A stretch of 64,000 bases of DNA from Comamonas sp. JUb58 (GTDB lineage Bacteria; Pseudomonadota; Gammaproteobacteria; Burkholderiales; Burkholderiaceae_C): NCBI RefSeq assembly GCF_004364775.1, contig NZ_SOAL01000001.1, forward strand, positions 1-64,000. The letters run 5' to 3'. The notes below the pieces were generated by a model that was not told the origin of the DNA, ran no database searches, and was given only the letters and a program-made list of their open reading frames with translations. How positions within the stretch are numbered: the stretch's first letter is position 1; each line of letters starts with the position of its first letter. Shown here piece by piece: positions 20,609 to 27,876 of this stretch. The translations under genes and the position numbers were made by a program.

Positions 20609-20693
20609 TGGTGCCGTCGGCGAGACTCGAACTCGCACAGCTTTCGCCACTACCCCCTCAAGATAGCGTGTCTACCAATTTCACCACGACGGC
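20609..20693 (-). tRNA. tRNA-Leu (anticodon GAG)
   Basis: 85-nt class II tRNA on the minus strand, with encoded CCA at 20609-20611. Acceptor arms GCCGTCG and CGACGGC pair perfectly over 7 bp. The D-loop region GAAATTGGTAGAC is typical of leucine tRNAs. The anticodon stem CTATC/GGTAG encloses a 7-nt loop TTGAGGG with anticodon GAG, which reads CUC and CUU. A variable arm and T-arm GCGAGTTCGAGTCTCGC follow. Location directly behind secG mirrors secG-leuU (also GAG) of E. coli. Confidence 0.97.
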
Positions 20694-20770
20694 TGATTTG
20701 ACTTGCCTGGCAAGCATCGATTGCTTTTGCTTGCAATCTGCTCACCAGACAGACTCAGATTCTACTCTGG

Positions 20771-20789
20771 AAAAACCCTGACTAAAGGG
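20771..20789 (-). terminator. Weak hairpin with T-tract behind secG
   Basis: On the minus strand a CCCT/AGGG stem with 6-nt loop (20776-20789) is followed by TTTTT. Four base pairs make a weak terminator at best. It may attenuate secG transcription before the tRNA or be fortuitous. Confidence 0.3.
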
Positions 20790-20809
20790 ATTCTTTTCAA
20801 ATAGTTGAG

Positions 20810-21289
20810 TTATTTGCCAGCAGGCTGTGCTGGCTCGGCAGGTGCTGCCGGAGCAGCAGCAGGCACGGAGGCATCGGCAGCTGGTGCAGCAGCGCCAGCG
20901 GCAGGCACCGAGGCATCAGCACCAGCAGCAGGTGCCGCAGGGGCTGCAGCTGGTGCAGGCGTGGAAGCAGGAGGAATGGTCGCGTCCACGGGAGCGCTCG
21001 ACTGCGGGATCGTCGCAGCAGGGCCTTCCAGCACGCTACCGGCCGAGGTCGGGCGGGCATTGCCCAGGTAGGCCAGACCCAGGGTCGTGACAAAGAACAC
21101 CGCCGCCAGCACGCCCGTGCTGCGCGAGAGGAAGTTGGCGCTACCGGAAGCACCGAACAGGCTGCCAGCGCTGCTGCCGCTGCCAAAGGCAGCACCCGCG
21201 TCGGCACCCTTGCCATGCTGCACCAGCACCAGGCCAATCATGACCAGTGCTGCCAGCATTTGAATCGTCAACAGAATCGTTACCATCAT
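20810..21289 (-). CDS. secG: Preprotein translocase subunit SecG
   Basis: 159 residues. The N-terminal 75 residues are the SecG domain. It has two transmembrane helices (ILLTIQMLAALVMIGLVLVQ and STGVLAAVFFVTTLGLAYLG) around the conserved HGKGADAGAAFGSGSSAGSLFG loop core. It assists SecYE and SecA in protein export. The last 65-70 residues are an Ala/Pro/Ser tail with repeated AAPAADASVPAA-like units, making the protein longer than E. coli SecG (110). Similar tails are common in Burkholderiales. It lies between tpiA and tRNA-Leu. Confidence 0.95.
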   Translation of the reverse strand: MMVTILLTIQMLAALVMIGLVLVQHGKGADAGAAFGSGSSAGSLFGASGSANFLSRSTGVLAAVFFVTTLGLAYLGNARPTSAGSVLEGPAATIPQSSAPVDATIPPASTPAPAAAPAAPAAGADASVPAAGAAAPAADASVPAAAPAAPAEPAQPAGK

Positions 21290-21333
21290 CTACCCTTTTA
21301 TCAAACTTGGTCGTCGCCAGAGCCGCTTGTCTA

Positions 21334-22074
21334 TCAAGCAGCTGCAGCAATAATTTTCAGAAAATCCTGGGCCTTCAACGAAGCGCCACCGATCAGTCCA
21401 CCATCAATATCGGGCTGGGCCAGCAGTTGCTCGGCATTGCCCGCATTCATGCTGCCACCATACAGCACCGGCACCGTGGCTGCCTGCGTGCTGGCCGCTG
21501 CCAGTTGCGCGCGCAATACAGCATGCACAGCCTGCGCCTGCTCGGGGCTGGCCGTCTTGCCCGTGCCAATGGCCCAGACGGGCTCATAGGCCACGACGAT
21601 TTCAGTGACGCAAGCACCCACCGCATGGATCACCGCCGCCAGTTGGCGCTTGACCACCGCTTCGGTCTGGCCAGCTTCGCGCTCCGCCAGGGTCTCGCCC
21701 ACGCAGACAATCGGTGTGATGCCGGCAGCCAGGGCCTTTTGCGCCTTGGTCGCCACCAGCGCATCGGTTTCGCCGTGGTACTGGCGGCGCTCGGAGTGGC
21801 CGACCAGTGCGTAGCGCACCGCAAAGTCACGCAGCATCGGCGCCGACACCTCACCGGTATAGGCACCGCCATCGTGCGCCGACACATCCTGCGCAGCCAG
21901 CGCAATCGCCGAGCCTTGCAGCAAAGCCTGCACCTGGCCCATATAGACAGCAGGCACCGCCACCGCCACATCGCAGCCCGGTTGACCCAGGCCTTGCAGC
22001 AGCTCGCCCAGCAAGGCTTCATTGGCAGCCAGGCTGCCGTTCATCTTCCAGTTTCCAGCAATCAGTTTTTTCAC
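21334..22074 (-). CDS. tpiA: Triosephosphate isomerase
   Basis: 246-residue TIM-barrel enzyme interconverting dihydroxyacetone phosphate and glyceraldehyde-3-phosphate. The substrate-binding N8/K10 (GNWKMNG), catalytic His in VGHSERRQ, catalytic Glu in [13 protein letters not shown] and the phosphate loop GGSMNAGNA are all present. The start is GTG 22074, which overlaps the stop of the upstream oxidoreductase gene by 4 nt (GTGA). Together with secG and the tRNA this reproduces a conserved tpiA-secG-tRNA-Leu order. Confidence 0.97.
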   Translation of the reverse strand: MKKLIAGNWKMNGSLAANEALLGELLQGLGQPGCDVAVAVPAVYMGQVQALLQGSAIALAAQDVSAHDGGAYTGEVSAPMLRDFAVRYALVGHSERRQYHGETDALVATKAQKALAAGITPIVCVGETLAEREAGQTEAVVKRQLAAVIHAVGACVTEIVVAYEPVWAIGTGKTASPEQAQAVHAVLRAQLAAASTQAATVPVLYGGSMNAGNAEQLLAQPDIDGGLIGGASLKAQDFLKIIAAAA

Positions 22075-23075
22075 AATTGATCCCAGGTCAGCACGATCTT
22101 GCCGATATGTTGGTTGGATTCCATCAGTGCATGGGCCTGACTGGCGTGTGCAGCAGTGAACTGGCTGTGGATGATGGGACGCACCTTGCCCGCTGCCAGC
22201 AGCGGCCAGACCTTGGCCTGCAAAGCCTGGGCAATCGCCGCCTTGAAGGCCACCGGACGCGGACGCAGGGTCGAGCCGGTGATCTGCAAGCGGCGGCGCA
22301 GCACCAGACCGGCATTGAACTCGGCCTTGATACCGCCTTGCACGGCGATGATGACCAGGCGGCCATCCTCGGCCAGCGCCTCGACCTCGCGGGCCACATA
22401 GTCGCCCGCCACCATGTCCAGGATCACATCCACACCCTTGCCAGCGGTGATGCGCGCCACTTCGGCGACAAAATCCTGGCTGCGGTAATTGATGGCCTCG
22501 TCAGCGCCCAAGGCCAGGCAAGCCTGGCACTTTTCATCCGAACCGGCAGTCACGATCACCTTGGCGCCAAAGGCCTTGGCCAGCTGGATCGCCGTCACAC
22601 CAATACCGCTGCTGCCGCCCTGGATCAACAAGGTCTCACCGGCTTGCAACGCACCCCGGTCAAACACATTGCTCCAGACCGTGAAGAAGGTCTCGGGCAG
22701 GCAAGCGGCCTCGACATCCGACAAGCCCTCGGGCACCGGCAGGCACTGGGCCACCGGGGCCACGCAGTACTCGGCATAGCCACCACCGGCGACCAGCGCG
22801 CATACGCGGTCACCCAGCTTGAGACCCTGCTCGGCCATGGCCGCCGTGTCTCCCGCCACCACCACACCAGCCACTTCCAGACCCGGCAGGTCCGAAGCAC
22901 CTGGAGGCGGCGCGTAATGGCCCTTGCGCTGGATCACATCGGGGCGGTTCACGCCACTGGCGACCACGCGAATGCACAGCTCGCCCTGCCCCGCCTGCGG
23001 CACAGGACGCTCTCCCAGCTTCAATACCTGCGGATCACCAAAGGCGGTGATCTCGACTGCACGCATCTTGTCCAC
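22071..23075 (-). CDS. NAD(P)H-quinone oxidoreductase, PIG3-like MDR family
   Basis: 334-residue member of the zinc-independent quinone oxidoreductase branch of the medium-chain dehydrogenase/reductase superfamily. The N-terminal catalytic domain has [21 protein letters not shown]. The nucleotide-binding fold has the loop [15 protein letters not shown] near residue 145, followed by [13 protein letters not shown]. No structural zinc cysteines are seen. The GTG at 23075 is preceded by GAGGA at 7 nt and is preferred; ATG 23066 (MRAVEI) is also possible. It is translationally coupled to tpiA. Substrate unknown; the PIG3 group reduces quinones with NADPH. Confidence 0.88.
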   Translation of the reverse strand: MDKMRAVEITAFGDPQVLKLGERPVPQAGQGELCIRVVASGVNRPDVIQRKGHYAPPPGASDLPGLEVAGVVVAGDTAAMAEQGLKLGDRVCALVAGGGYAEYCVAPVAQCLPVPEGLSDVEAACLPETFFTVWSNVFDRGALQAGETLLIQGGSSGIGVTAIQLAKAFGAKVIVTAGSDEKCQACLALGADEAINYRSQDFVAEVARITAGKGVDVILDMVAGDYVAREVEALAEDGRLVIIAVQGGIKAEFNAGLVLRRRLQITGSTLRPRPVAFKAAIAQALQAKVWPLLAAGKVRPIIHSQFTAAHASQAHALMESNQHIGKIVLTWDQL

Positions 23076-23119
23076 GCTTGTTTCCTCAGCCAATCACAAT
23101 CAGCACACGCTTTTCAGCA

Positions 23120-23150
23120 GAAAAACGCACCCAGCGCCAGGCGCATGGGT
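23120..23150 (-). terminator. Intrinsic terminator of pnp
   Basis: On the minus strand, arms ACCCA-GCG and CGC-TGGGT (8 bp with one bulged T) form a hairpin at 23129-23150, followed by TTTTT at 23125-23121. It lies 16 bp after the pnp stop codon and before the oxidoreductase gene, so the latter probably depends on read-through or its own promoter. Confidence 0.7.
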
Positions 23151-23165
23151 ACGTCACACAACAGA

Positions 23166-25409
23166 TTATTGCTGTTGTTGTTGCTGCTGGTCGGCAGCAC
23201 CGTCCACGCGGGGTTCGCGTGGTTCGCGGTTCTGGCGAGGAGCGCGATCGCCGCGGTCACCACGGTCGCCGCGTGGCTCACGGAACTCGCGCGGTTCACG
23301 CTCAGGCATGCCGGCTGGACGGTCCAGCAGCGCCTTCATCGACAGCTTGACACGGCCCTTTTCGTCCGTCTCCAGCACCTTGACCTTGACGACCTGGCCT
23401 TCGCTCAGGTAGTCGGTCACCTTTTCCACGCGCTCGTGGGCGATCTGGCTGATGTGCAGCAGACCGTCCTTGCCGGGCAGCAGGTTCACCAGTGCACCGA
23501 ATTCCAGGATCTTAACGATCGGGCCTTCGTAGATCTTGCCGATTTCGACTTCGGCGGTGATCTCTTCGATGCGGCGCTTGGCTTCGTCAGCCTTGGCGCC
23601 ATCGGTGGCAGCGATGGTGATGGTGCCATCTTCCTCGATGTTGATCTGGGTGCCGGTCTCTTCGGTCAGCGCACGGATGGTGGCGCCGCCCTTGCCGATC
23701 ACGTCACGGATCTTCTCGGGGTTGATCTTCATCGTGTACAGCTTGGGCGCGAACGACGAGACTTCCGCCTTGGCTTCGCCCATCGCTTCTTGCATCTTGC
23801 CCAGGATGTGCATGCGCGCTTCCTTGGCTTGCGCCAGTGCCACTTGCATGATTTCCTTGGTGATGCCCTGAATCTTGATGTCCATCTGCAGCGCGGTGAT
23901 ACCGTTGGTGGTACCGGCTACCTTGAAGTCCATGTCACCCAGATGATCTTCGTCACCCAGGATGTCGGTCAGCACGGCAAACTTGTTGTCTTCCTTGATC
24001 AGACCCATGGCGATACCAGCCACGTGGGCCTTCATCGGCACGCCGGCGTCCATCATCGACAGGCAGCCGCCGCAGACCGAAGCCATCGACGAGGAACCGT
24101 TCGATTCGGTGATTTCCGACACAACGCGGATGGTGTAGGGGAACTCTTCCTTCGAAGGCAGGCAAGCGGCCAGAGCGCGCTTGGCCAGACGGCCGTGGCC
24201 GATTTCGCGGCGCTTGGTCGAGCCCATGCGGCCCACTTCGCCGGTGGCAAAGGGAGGCATGTTGTAGTGGAACAGGAAGCGGTCTTCAAACTCGCCAGCC
24301 AGGGCGTCGATACGCTGTGCATCGCGCTCGGTGCCCAGGGTGGAGATCACCAGCGCCTGGGTTTCACCACGGGTGAACAGGGCCGAGCCGTGGGTGCGTG
24401 GCAGCACGGACGAGCGAATCTCGATAGGACGCACGGTGCGGGTGTCGCGGCCGTCGATACGGGGCTCACCAGCCAGAATCTGCGAGCGCACGATGCGCGC
24501 TTCGATGTCGAACAGCATGCCGTCGACCTTGACGCCGTCAAAGGCCACGCCTTGCTCGGTCAGGCCAGCCTTCACAGCGGCGTATGCCTGGCGGCAGGCC
24601 AGCGTACGGGCTTGCTTGTTGCGCAGTTGGTAAGCGTCGCGCAGAGCGGCATCGCCCAGCTCGCCAACCTTGGCGATCAGTGCCTCGTCCTTGGCAGGAG
24701 CGGCCCAGTCCCATACGGGCTTGCCGGCTTCGCGCACCAGTTCGTGGATCACGTTGATCGCCACTTGGCTTTGCTCGTGGCCATAGACCACGGCGCCCAG
24801 CATCACTTCTTCAGGCAGTTGTTGGGCTTCGGACTCGACCATCAGCACAGCAGCTTCGGTACCTGCCACCACCAGATCCATCAGCGAATCCTTGCGCTGG
24901 GTCTGACCGGGGTTGAGCACGTATTCGCCATTGATGTAACCCACGCGGGCAGCACCGATAGGGCCATTGAAAGGAATGCCCGAGATGGACAGTGCAGCGG
25001 ACACGGCGATCATCGCAGCGATGTCGGCATCCACTTCAGGGTTCAGCGAGATGGTGTGGATGACCACATGCACGTCGTTGTAGAAACCTTCGGGGAACAG
25101 CGGGCGGATCGGGCGGTCGATCAGACGGCTGGTCAGGGTTTCGAGTTCGCTGGGCTTGGCTTCGCGCTTGAAGAAGCTGCCAGGGATCTTGCCTGCAGCG
25201 TAGGTCTTCTCGATGTAGTCAACGGTCAGTGGGAAAAAGTCCTGACCGGCCTTGGCGATCTTGGAGCCCACCACCGTAGCCAGCACCACGGTGTCGTCGA
25301 TGTTGACCAGCACCGCGCCGGAAGCCTGGCGGGCGATTTCACCGGTTTCCATGGTGACCGTGTGTTGGCCCCACTGGAAAGTCTTGGTGACTTTGTTGAA
25401 TATGGACAT
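23166..25409 (-). CDS. pnp: Polyribonucleotide nucleotidyltransferase (PNPase)
   Basis: 747-residue 3'-5' phosphorolytic exoribonuclease, a trimer in the RNA degradosome. Order: first RNase PH core (about 1-230), linker, second RNase PH core with [11 protein letters not shown]-like residues (here [15 protein letters not shown]), KH domain with [12 protein letters not shown] near residue 560, and S1 domain from about 620 ([18 protein letters not shown]). The C-terminus is an Arg/Asp/Pro-rich tail (repeats of REPRE and RGDRGD), ending in a run of seven glutamines. It lies 209 bp behind rpsO. The leader contains structures expected for autoregulation, listed separately. Confidence 0.97.
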   Translation of the reverse strand: MSIFNKVTKTFQWGQHTVTMETGEIARQASGAVLVNIDDTVVLATVVGSKIAKAGQDFFPLTVDYIEKTYAAGKIPGSFFKREAKPSELETLTSRLIDRPIRPLFPEGFYNDVHVVIHTISLNPEVDADIAAMIAVSAALSISGIPFNGPIGAARVGYINGEYVLNPGQTQRKDSLMDLVVAGTEAAVLMVESEAQQLPEEVMLGAVVYGHEQSQVAINVIHELVREAGKPVWDWAAPAKDEALIAKVGELGDAALRDAYQLRNKQARTLACRQAYAAVKAGLTEQGVAFDGVKVDGMLFDIEARIVRSQILAGEPRIDGRDTRTVRPIEIRSSVLPRTHGSALFTRGETQALVISTLGTERDAQRIDALAGEFEDRFLFHYNMPPFATGEVGRMGSTKRREIGHGRLAKRALAACLPSKEEFPYTIRVVSEITESNGSSSMASVCGGCLSMMDAGVPMKAHVAGIAMGLIKEDNKFAVLTDILGDEDHLGDMDFKVAGTTNGITALQMDIKIQGITKEIMQVALAQAKEARMHILGKMQEAMGEAKAEVSSFAPKLYTMKINPEKIRDVIGKGGATIRALTEETGTQINIEEDGTITIAATDGAKADEAKRRIEEITAEVEIGKIYEGPIVKILEFGALVNLLPGKDGLLHISQIAHERVEKVTDYLSEGQVVKVKVLETDEKGRVKLSMKALLDRPAGMPEREPREFREPRGDRGDRGDRAPRQNREPREPRVDGAADQQQQQQQ

Positions 25410-25414
25410 AGATT

Positions 25415-25459
25415 GCTCCTGGTTAAACAGCTAAAAACCTGTCGGTTTTCAGCAGGAGC
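25415..25459 (-). promoter_or_regulatory. pnp translation-initiation hairpin sequestering the Shine-Dalgarno
   Basis: In the pnp leader, GCTCCTG (25459-25453) can pair over 7 bp with CAGGAGC (25421-25415), which contains the AGGAG ribosome-binding site six nucleotides before ATG 25409. A nested stem, CTGAAAACC with GGTTTTTAG around GACA, stabilises it. Such a fold would keep the site closed. This is a pairing seen by eye, not a measured structure. Confidence 0.55.
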
Positions 25460-25479
25460 CGGCATTCAGAACACGATGC

Positions 25480-25531
25480 CATTCCAGGGAGGTTGAAGGC
25501 CTGGAACCCGGGGTTCAGCCCCCTTGGAATG
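25480..25531 (-). promoter_or_regulatory. Long stem-loop in pnp leader, candidate RNase III site
   Basis: CATTCCAAGGG (25531-25521) pairs with CCCTGGAATG (25489-25480) over 10 bp with one bulged A. A second hairpin, GAACCC/GGGTTC, lies inside it. In E. coli the pnp leader carries a double-stranded element cut by RNase III and then destroyed by PNPase; this element has the matching position. Function here is inferred. Confidence 0.5.
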
Positions 25532-25560
25532 ACACAGCTTCGCTCTGTTTGCGCGGCGTT

Positions 25561-25600
25561 GAAGTAAAAAACGCCTGAGCTAGCGGACTAACTCAGGCGT
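25561..25600 (-). terminator. Intrinsic terminator of rpsO
   Basis: On the minus strand, ACGCCTGAG (25600-25592) and CTCAGGCGT (25579-25571) form a perfect 9-bp stem with a 12-nt loop, followed by TTTTT. It lies 19 bp after the rpsO stop. It should end most rpsO transcripts, with partial read-through into pnp as in other bacteria. Confidence 0.85.
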
Positions 25601-25618
25601 CTCCATCTCACCCTGGGC

Positions 25619-25885
25619 TTACTTACGCAGGCCCAGCTTAGCGATCAGTGCAGTGTAACGGTCAGCGTCCTTGGACTTGAGGTAGTCCAACAGCTTACGA
25701 CGACGGCTCACCATGCGCAGCAGGCCGCGACGACCGTGGTGGTCCTTGGCATGCGTCTTGAAGTGAGGGGTCAGTTCGTTGATACGGGCGGTCAGCAGAG
25801 CCACTTGGACTTCTGGGCTACCAGTATCGTTAGCGGAACGTGCGTTGGCCTGTACAACTTCGGCCTTGATAGATGCGGCGATCAT
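25619..25885 (-). CDS. rpsO: 30S ribosomal protein S15
   Basis: 88-residue ribosomal protein of the small subunit that nucleates assembly of the central domain of 16S rRNA. Conserved residues include [14 protein letters not shown] near 22-36, the HxxDHH-type segment ([15 protein letters not shown]) and RRKLLDYLK. It is followed by a terminator and pnp, the universal bacterial order. The start is ATG 25885, preceded by AAGGAA within a hairpin. Length is exactly as expected. Confidence 0.98.
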   Translation of the reverse strand: MIAASIKAEVVQANARSANDTGSPEVQVALLTARINELTPHFKTHAKDHHGRRGLLRMVSRRRKLLDYLKSKDADRYTALIAKLGLRK

Positions 25886-25995
25886 GTGTTTTCCTTATAA
25901 GGAACACCGGCTTGCGCTGGCATTCTGGTTACTTGCGCCACAGCCGGAAAAGCTTGTGACGTGCGTCTTGCACCATGCAAAACCCTGCAATTATA
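25886..25995 (-). promoter_or_regulatory. rpsO promoter -10 and structured leader
   Basis: A TATAAT hexamer on the minus strand (25995-25990) is the best -10 candidate; no clear -35 is seen. Just before the start codon, TTCCT-TATA-AGGAA (25904-25891) makes a 5-bp hairpin with a tetraloop, extended by GTG/CAC after a 2-nt bulge. The AAGGAA Shine-Dalgarno lies in its 3' arm. S15 represses its own translation in several bacteria by binding leader structures, so an analogous role is plausible. Confidence 0.5.
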
Positions 25996-26017
25996 CCCAA
26001 CTTCCAATTCTTGGGAT

Positions 26018-26347
26018 TCAGGCCCAAAACCGCACCAAAGCCGATGCCGCCGCACCCAACACCACCACCAGCAAAAACGGCGCGCGCAGCGCCAGCGCGA
26101 TGATGGCCACGGCCAGCGCTGCCAGGCGGGCATCCAGCACCAGTTGCTGGCCGCTGACCAGGGTGTTCATGGCGGTCAGGGCCGCCAGCAGCGCAATCGT
26201 CAACGCCCCTGCCACCCGGGCCATGCGCGGGTGGCGCAGCCAGTGCGCCGGTACGCCATAGCCCAGCAGCTTGGTACCATAGGTCACGGCGCTGGCCAGC
26301 AGCACCCAGAGCCACCAGTGGTTGCCCACATCTGCCATCGCGTTCAT
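26018..26347 (-). CDS. azlD: AzlD family small subunit of branched-chain amino acid exporter
   Basis: 109-residue protein with three to four hydrophobic helices: WLWVLLASAVTYGTKLLGY, GALTIALLAALTAMNTLV and a long C-terminal stretch to VVLGAAASALVRFWA. It matches AzlD, the small partner of the AzlC membrane protein in exporters of branched-chain amino acids or analogues. ATG 26347 overlaps the azlC stop by 4 nt. The frame stays open upstream, but that part lies within azlC. The substrate is inferred from the family only. Confidence 0.88.
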   Translation of the reverse strand: MNAMADVGNHWWLWVLLASAVTYGTKLLGYGVPAHWLRHPRMARVAGALTIALLAALTAMNTLVSGQQLVLDARLAALAVAIIALALRAPFLLVVVLGAAASALVRFWA

Positions 26348-27066
26348 CGTGCGGCCTCCTGCACGCTCGCGCCCTGCCCGGCCGGGCCGCTGCTGCGCGA
26401 TGCATAGCCCCAGACAGCGCCGACCACCGCCGCAATCAAGATAGGCACGCCCGGCGCCACCCAGGGCACCGCCAGCATGGCGATGCTGGCAGCCACCACC
26501 GCCAGCGCGATCGGCTCCTTGTGCGTCAGGCGCGGCCAGAGCAGGCCCATAAAGGCAGCCACCGCCGCACCATCCAGCCCCCAGCGCCCCGGGTCGCCCA
26601 GGGCATTGCCCAGCAAGGCGCCTGCGGCGGTGAACAGATTCCACAGCAGGTAGACGCCCACGCCAGCGGTCCAGAATCCCCGCTTTTGCTCGGCTTTGTC
26701 GGTTTGCCCCAGCGCGGTGGCCGCAGATTCATCGATCGTCAGCTGTGCCGACAGCAGGCGTGCCAGGCCGCGTGGGCCCAGCAAGGCGGCCATCTGCATG
26801 CCGTAGACGGCGTTGCGCACGCCCAGCAGGCTGGCCGCGCCCAGGGCCGCTGCGCCAGCGCCACCACCCGCAACCACGCCGACAAACGCAAACTGCGAGC
26901 CGCCGGTAAACATCAGCAGACTCAAGGCGCAGGTCTGCCAGACCGACAGACCCGCCGCCACCCCGAGCGCACCAAAGGAGATGCCATACAAACCGGTTGC
27001 CACGCTGATCGACACGCCCATGCGCACGGCGGGCGAGGACCACAACCCTGAACTGTTAGAAGCCAT
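26344..27066 (-). CDS. azlC: AzlC family ABC-independent amino acid exporter, large subunit
   Basis: 240-residue integral membrane protein of the AzlC/YgaZ family. The start region MASNSSGLW is chosen at ATG 27066; 17 further codons upstream lack family character. Hallmarks are the FTGGSQFAFVGV segment near residue 55, LGVRNAVYGMQMA, and LTIDESAATAL. It works with AzlD, coupled by an ATGA overlap, to export branched-chain amino acids or related compounds. A palindromic repeat lies 52 bp upstream. No regulator gene is adjacent. Confidence 0.88.
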   Translation of the reverse strand: MASNSSGLWSSPAVRMGVSISVATGLYGISFGALGVAAGLSVWQTCALSLLMFTGGSQFAFVGVVAGGGAGAAALGAASLLGVRNAVYGMQMAALLGPRGLARLLSAQLTIDESAATALGQTDKAEQKRGFWTAGVGVYLLWNLFTAAGALLGNALGDPGRWGLDGAAVAAFMGLLWPRLTHKEPIALAVVAASIAMLAVPWVAPGVPILIAAVVGAVWGYASRSSGPAGQGASVQEAAR

Positions 27067-27117
27067 GGGCGGCGATTTTAGAGCGTATTGAGTCTGGCGC
27101 GCGCCACTGCCAGGCAC

Positions 27118-27272
27118 CTAGGGATCCTCCGCAAGCGGGATGGACGCGGATCGGGATGAGCCGCAAGGCGTCTTTTGCAGTCAATAGCGAGCTATTGACA
27201 AGAAAGACAACGCAGCGGATCGCCCGAGACCGCGTTCAGACCACGGCAGGGAGTTTTGCAGAGGGTCCCTAG
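27118..27272. repeat. 155-bp MITE-like palindromic element
   Basis: Non-coding DNA bounded by imperfect 17-bp inverted repeats: CTAGGGATCCTCCGCAA at 27118-27134 and its near complement TTGCAGAGGGTCCCTAG at 27256-27272 (15 of 17 match). Its centre is a perfect 9-bp inverted repeat, GTCAATAGC and GCTATTGAC around GA (27180-27199), inside GTCTTT and AAAGAC arms. No transposase. It looks like a non-autonomous palindromic element or a REP-like dispersed repeat. Copy number cannot be judged in this window, where only one copy is seen. Confidence 0.55.
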
Positions 27273-27284
27273 CTCAGCAGGCGC

Positions 27285-27320
27285 AAAAAAGCCCGCAGGG
27301 CCAGGGGCCTTGCGGGCTTT
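27285..27320 (-). terminator. Intrinsic terminator of the amidohydrolase-MFS-GAF operon
   Basis: On the minus strand, AAAGCCCGCAAGG and CCTGCGGGCTTT form a stem of about 12 bp around a GC-rich loop, followed by a T-tract at 27290-27285. It lies 20 bp behind the GAF gene stop codon. Confidence 0.85.
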
Positions 27321-27339
27321 GGTGTTGGCAAGCCGGCGC

Positions 27340-27876
27340 TCAGACGCTTTGCAGGCTGGCGCTGTCAATGCCCCGCGCCGCCTCGCGCGCGGTTTCGCGG
27401 GCCGAGGCCAGCGCCGGCACGCAAACGCCGGCCACCAGGTGGATCAGCGCCTCGGGCACGTCGTTGTAGGCGCCGCGCGGGCCCAGGATATTGATGGAGC
27501 CCAGCACCTCACCGCCATACCAGACGGGAATGTTCAGCACCGCATGCAGGCCCCGGGCGACCAGGTCCTCGGCTTCGGAGAAGACGGTGCGGATGTCGGC
27601 CTCATCGCGCCCGATGTAGGGCAGGCCCTGGTCCAGCACCCGGCCCGACCAGGGGCCCTTGCCGGTGGCCTTGAAGCCGCCCAGCGGGCTGATAGCCTCG
27701 TTGGACGAGTAGATGCGACGCATCAGCTTTTCCTGCTGCAGGTAGACCAAGCCGGTCAGCAGGCCGTAGCCAAACAGCTGCTGGCAGCTGTCGGCAATAG
27801 CGGCCCAATGGCGCTCGGCATCGCTGCTCTGGCCCAGGGTGTGGGCCAGGCGGCCCAGGATATGGGTGGTGCTCAT
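27340..27876 (-). CDS. GAF domain-containing protein
   Basis: 178-residue soluble protein. Most of its length fits a single GAF-like sensory domain: the N-terminal helix with SDAERHWAAIADSCQQLFGYG, then GLVYLQQEKLMRRIYSSN, and the late motif LNIPVWYGGEVLGSINILG. No output domain (histidine kinase, GGDEF or HTH) is attached. Its ATG overlaps the MFS gene stop by 4 nt. A stand-alone GAF protein co-translated with a transporter and an amidohydrolase could bind the transported compound, but this is inference. The terminator follows directly. Confidence 0.8.
   Translation of the reverse strand: MSTTHILGRLAHTLGQSSDAERHWAAIADSCQQLFGYGLLTGLVYLQQEKLMRRIYSSNEAISPLGGFKATGKGPWSGRVLDQGLPYIGRDEADIRTVFSEAEDLVARGLHAVLNIPVWYGGEVLGSINILGPRGAYNDVPEALIHLVAGVCVPALASARETAREAARGIDSASLQSV

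Noticed and set aside
21807-25496. 1229-codon plus-strand open frame opposite pnp and neighbouring genes
   Set aside because: Its length comes from codon bias in pnp and the oxidoreductase gene. It has no family similarity and contains all features of antisense translation.
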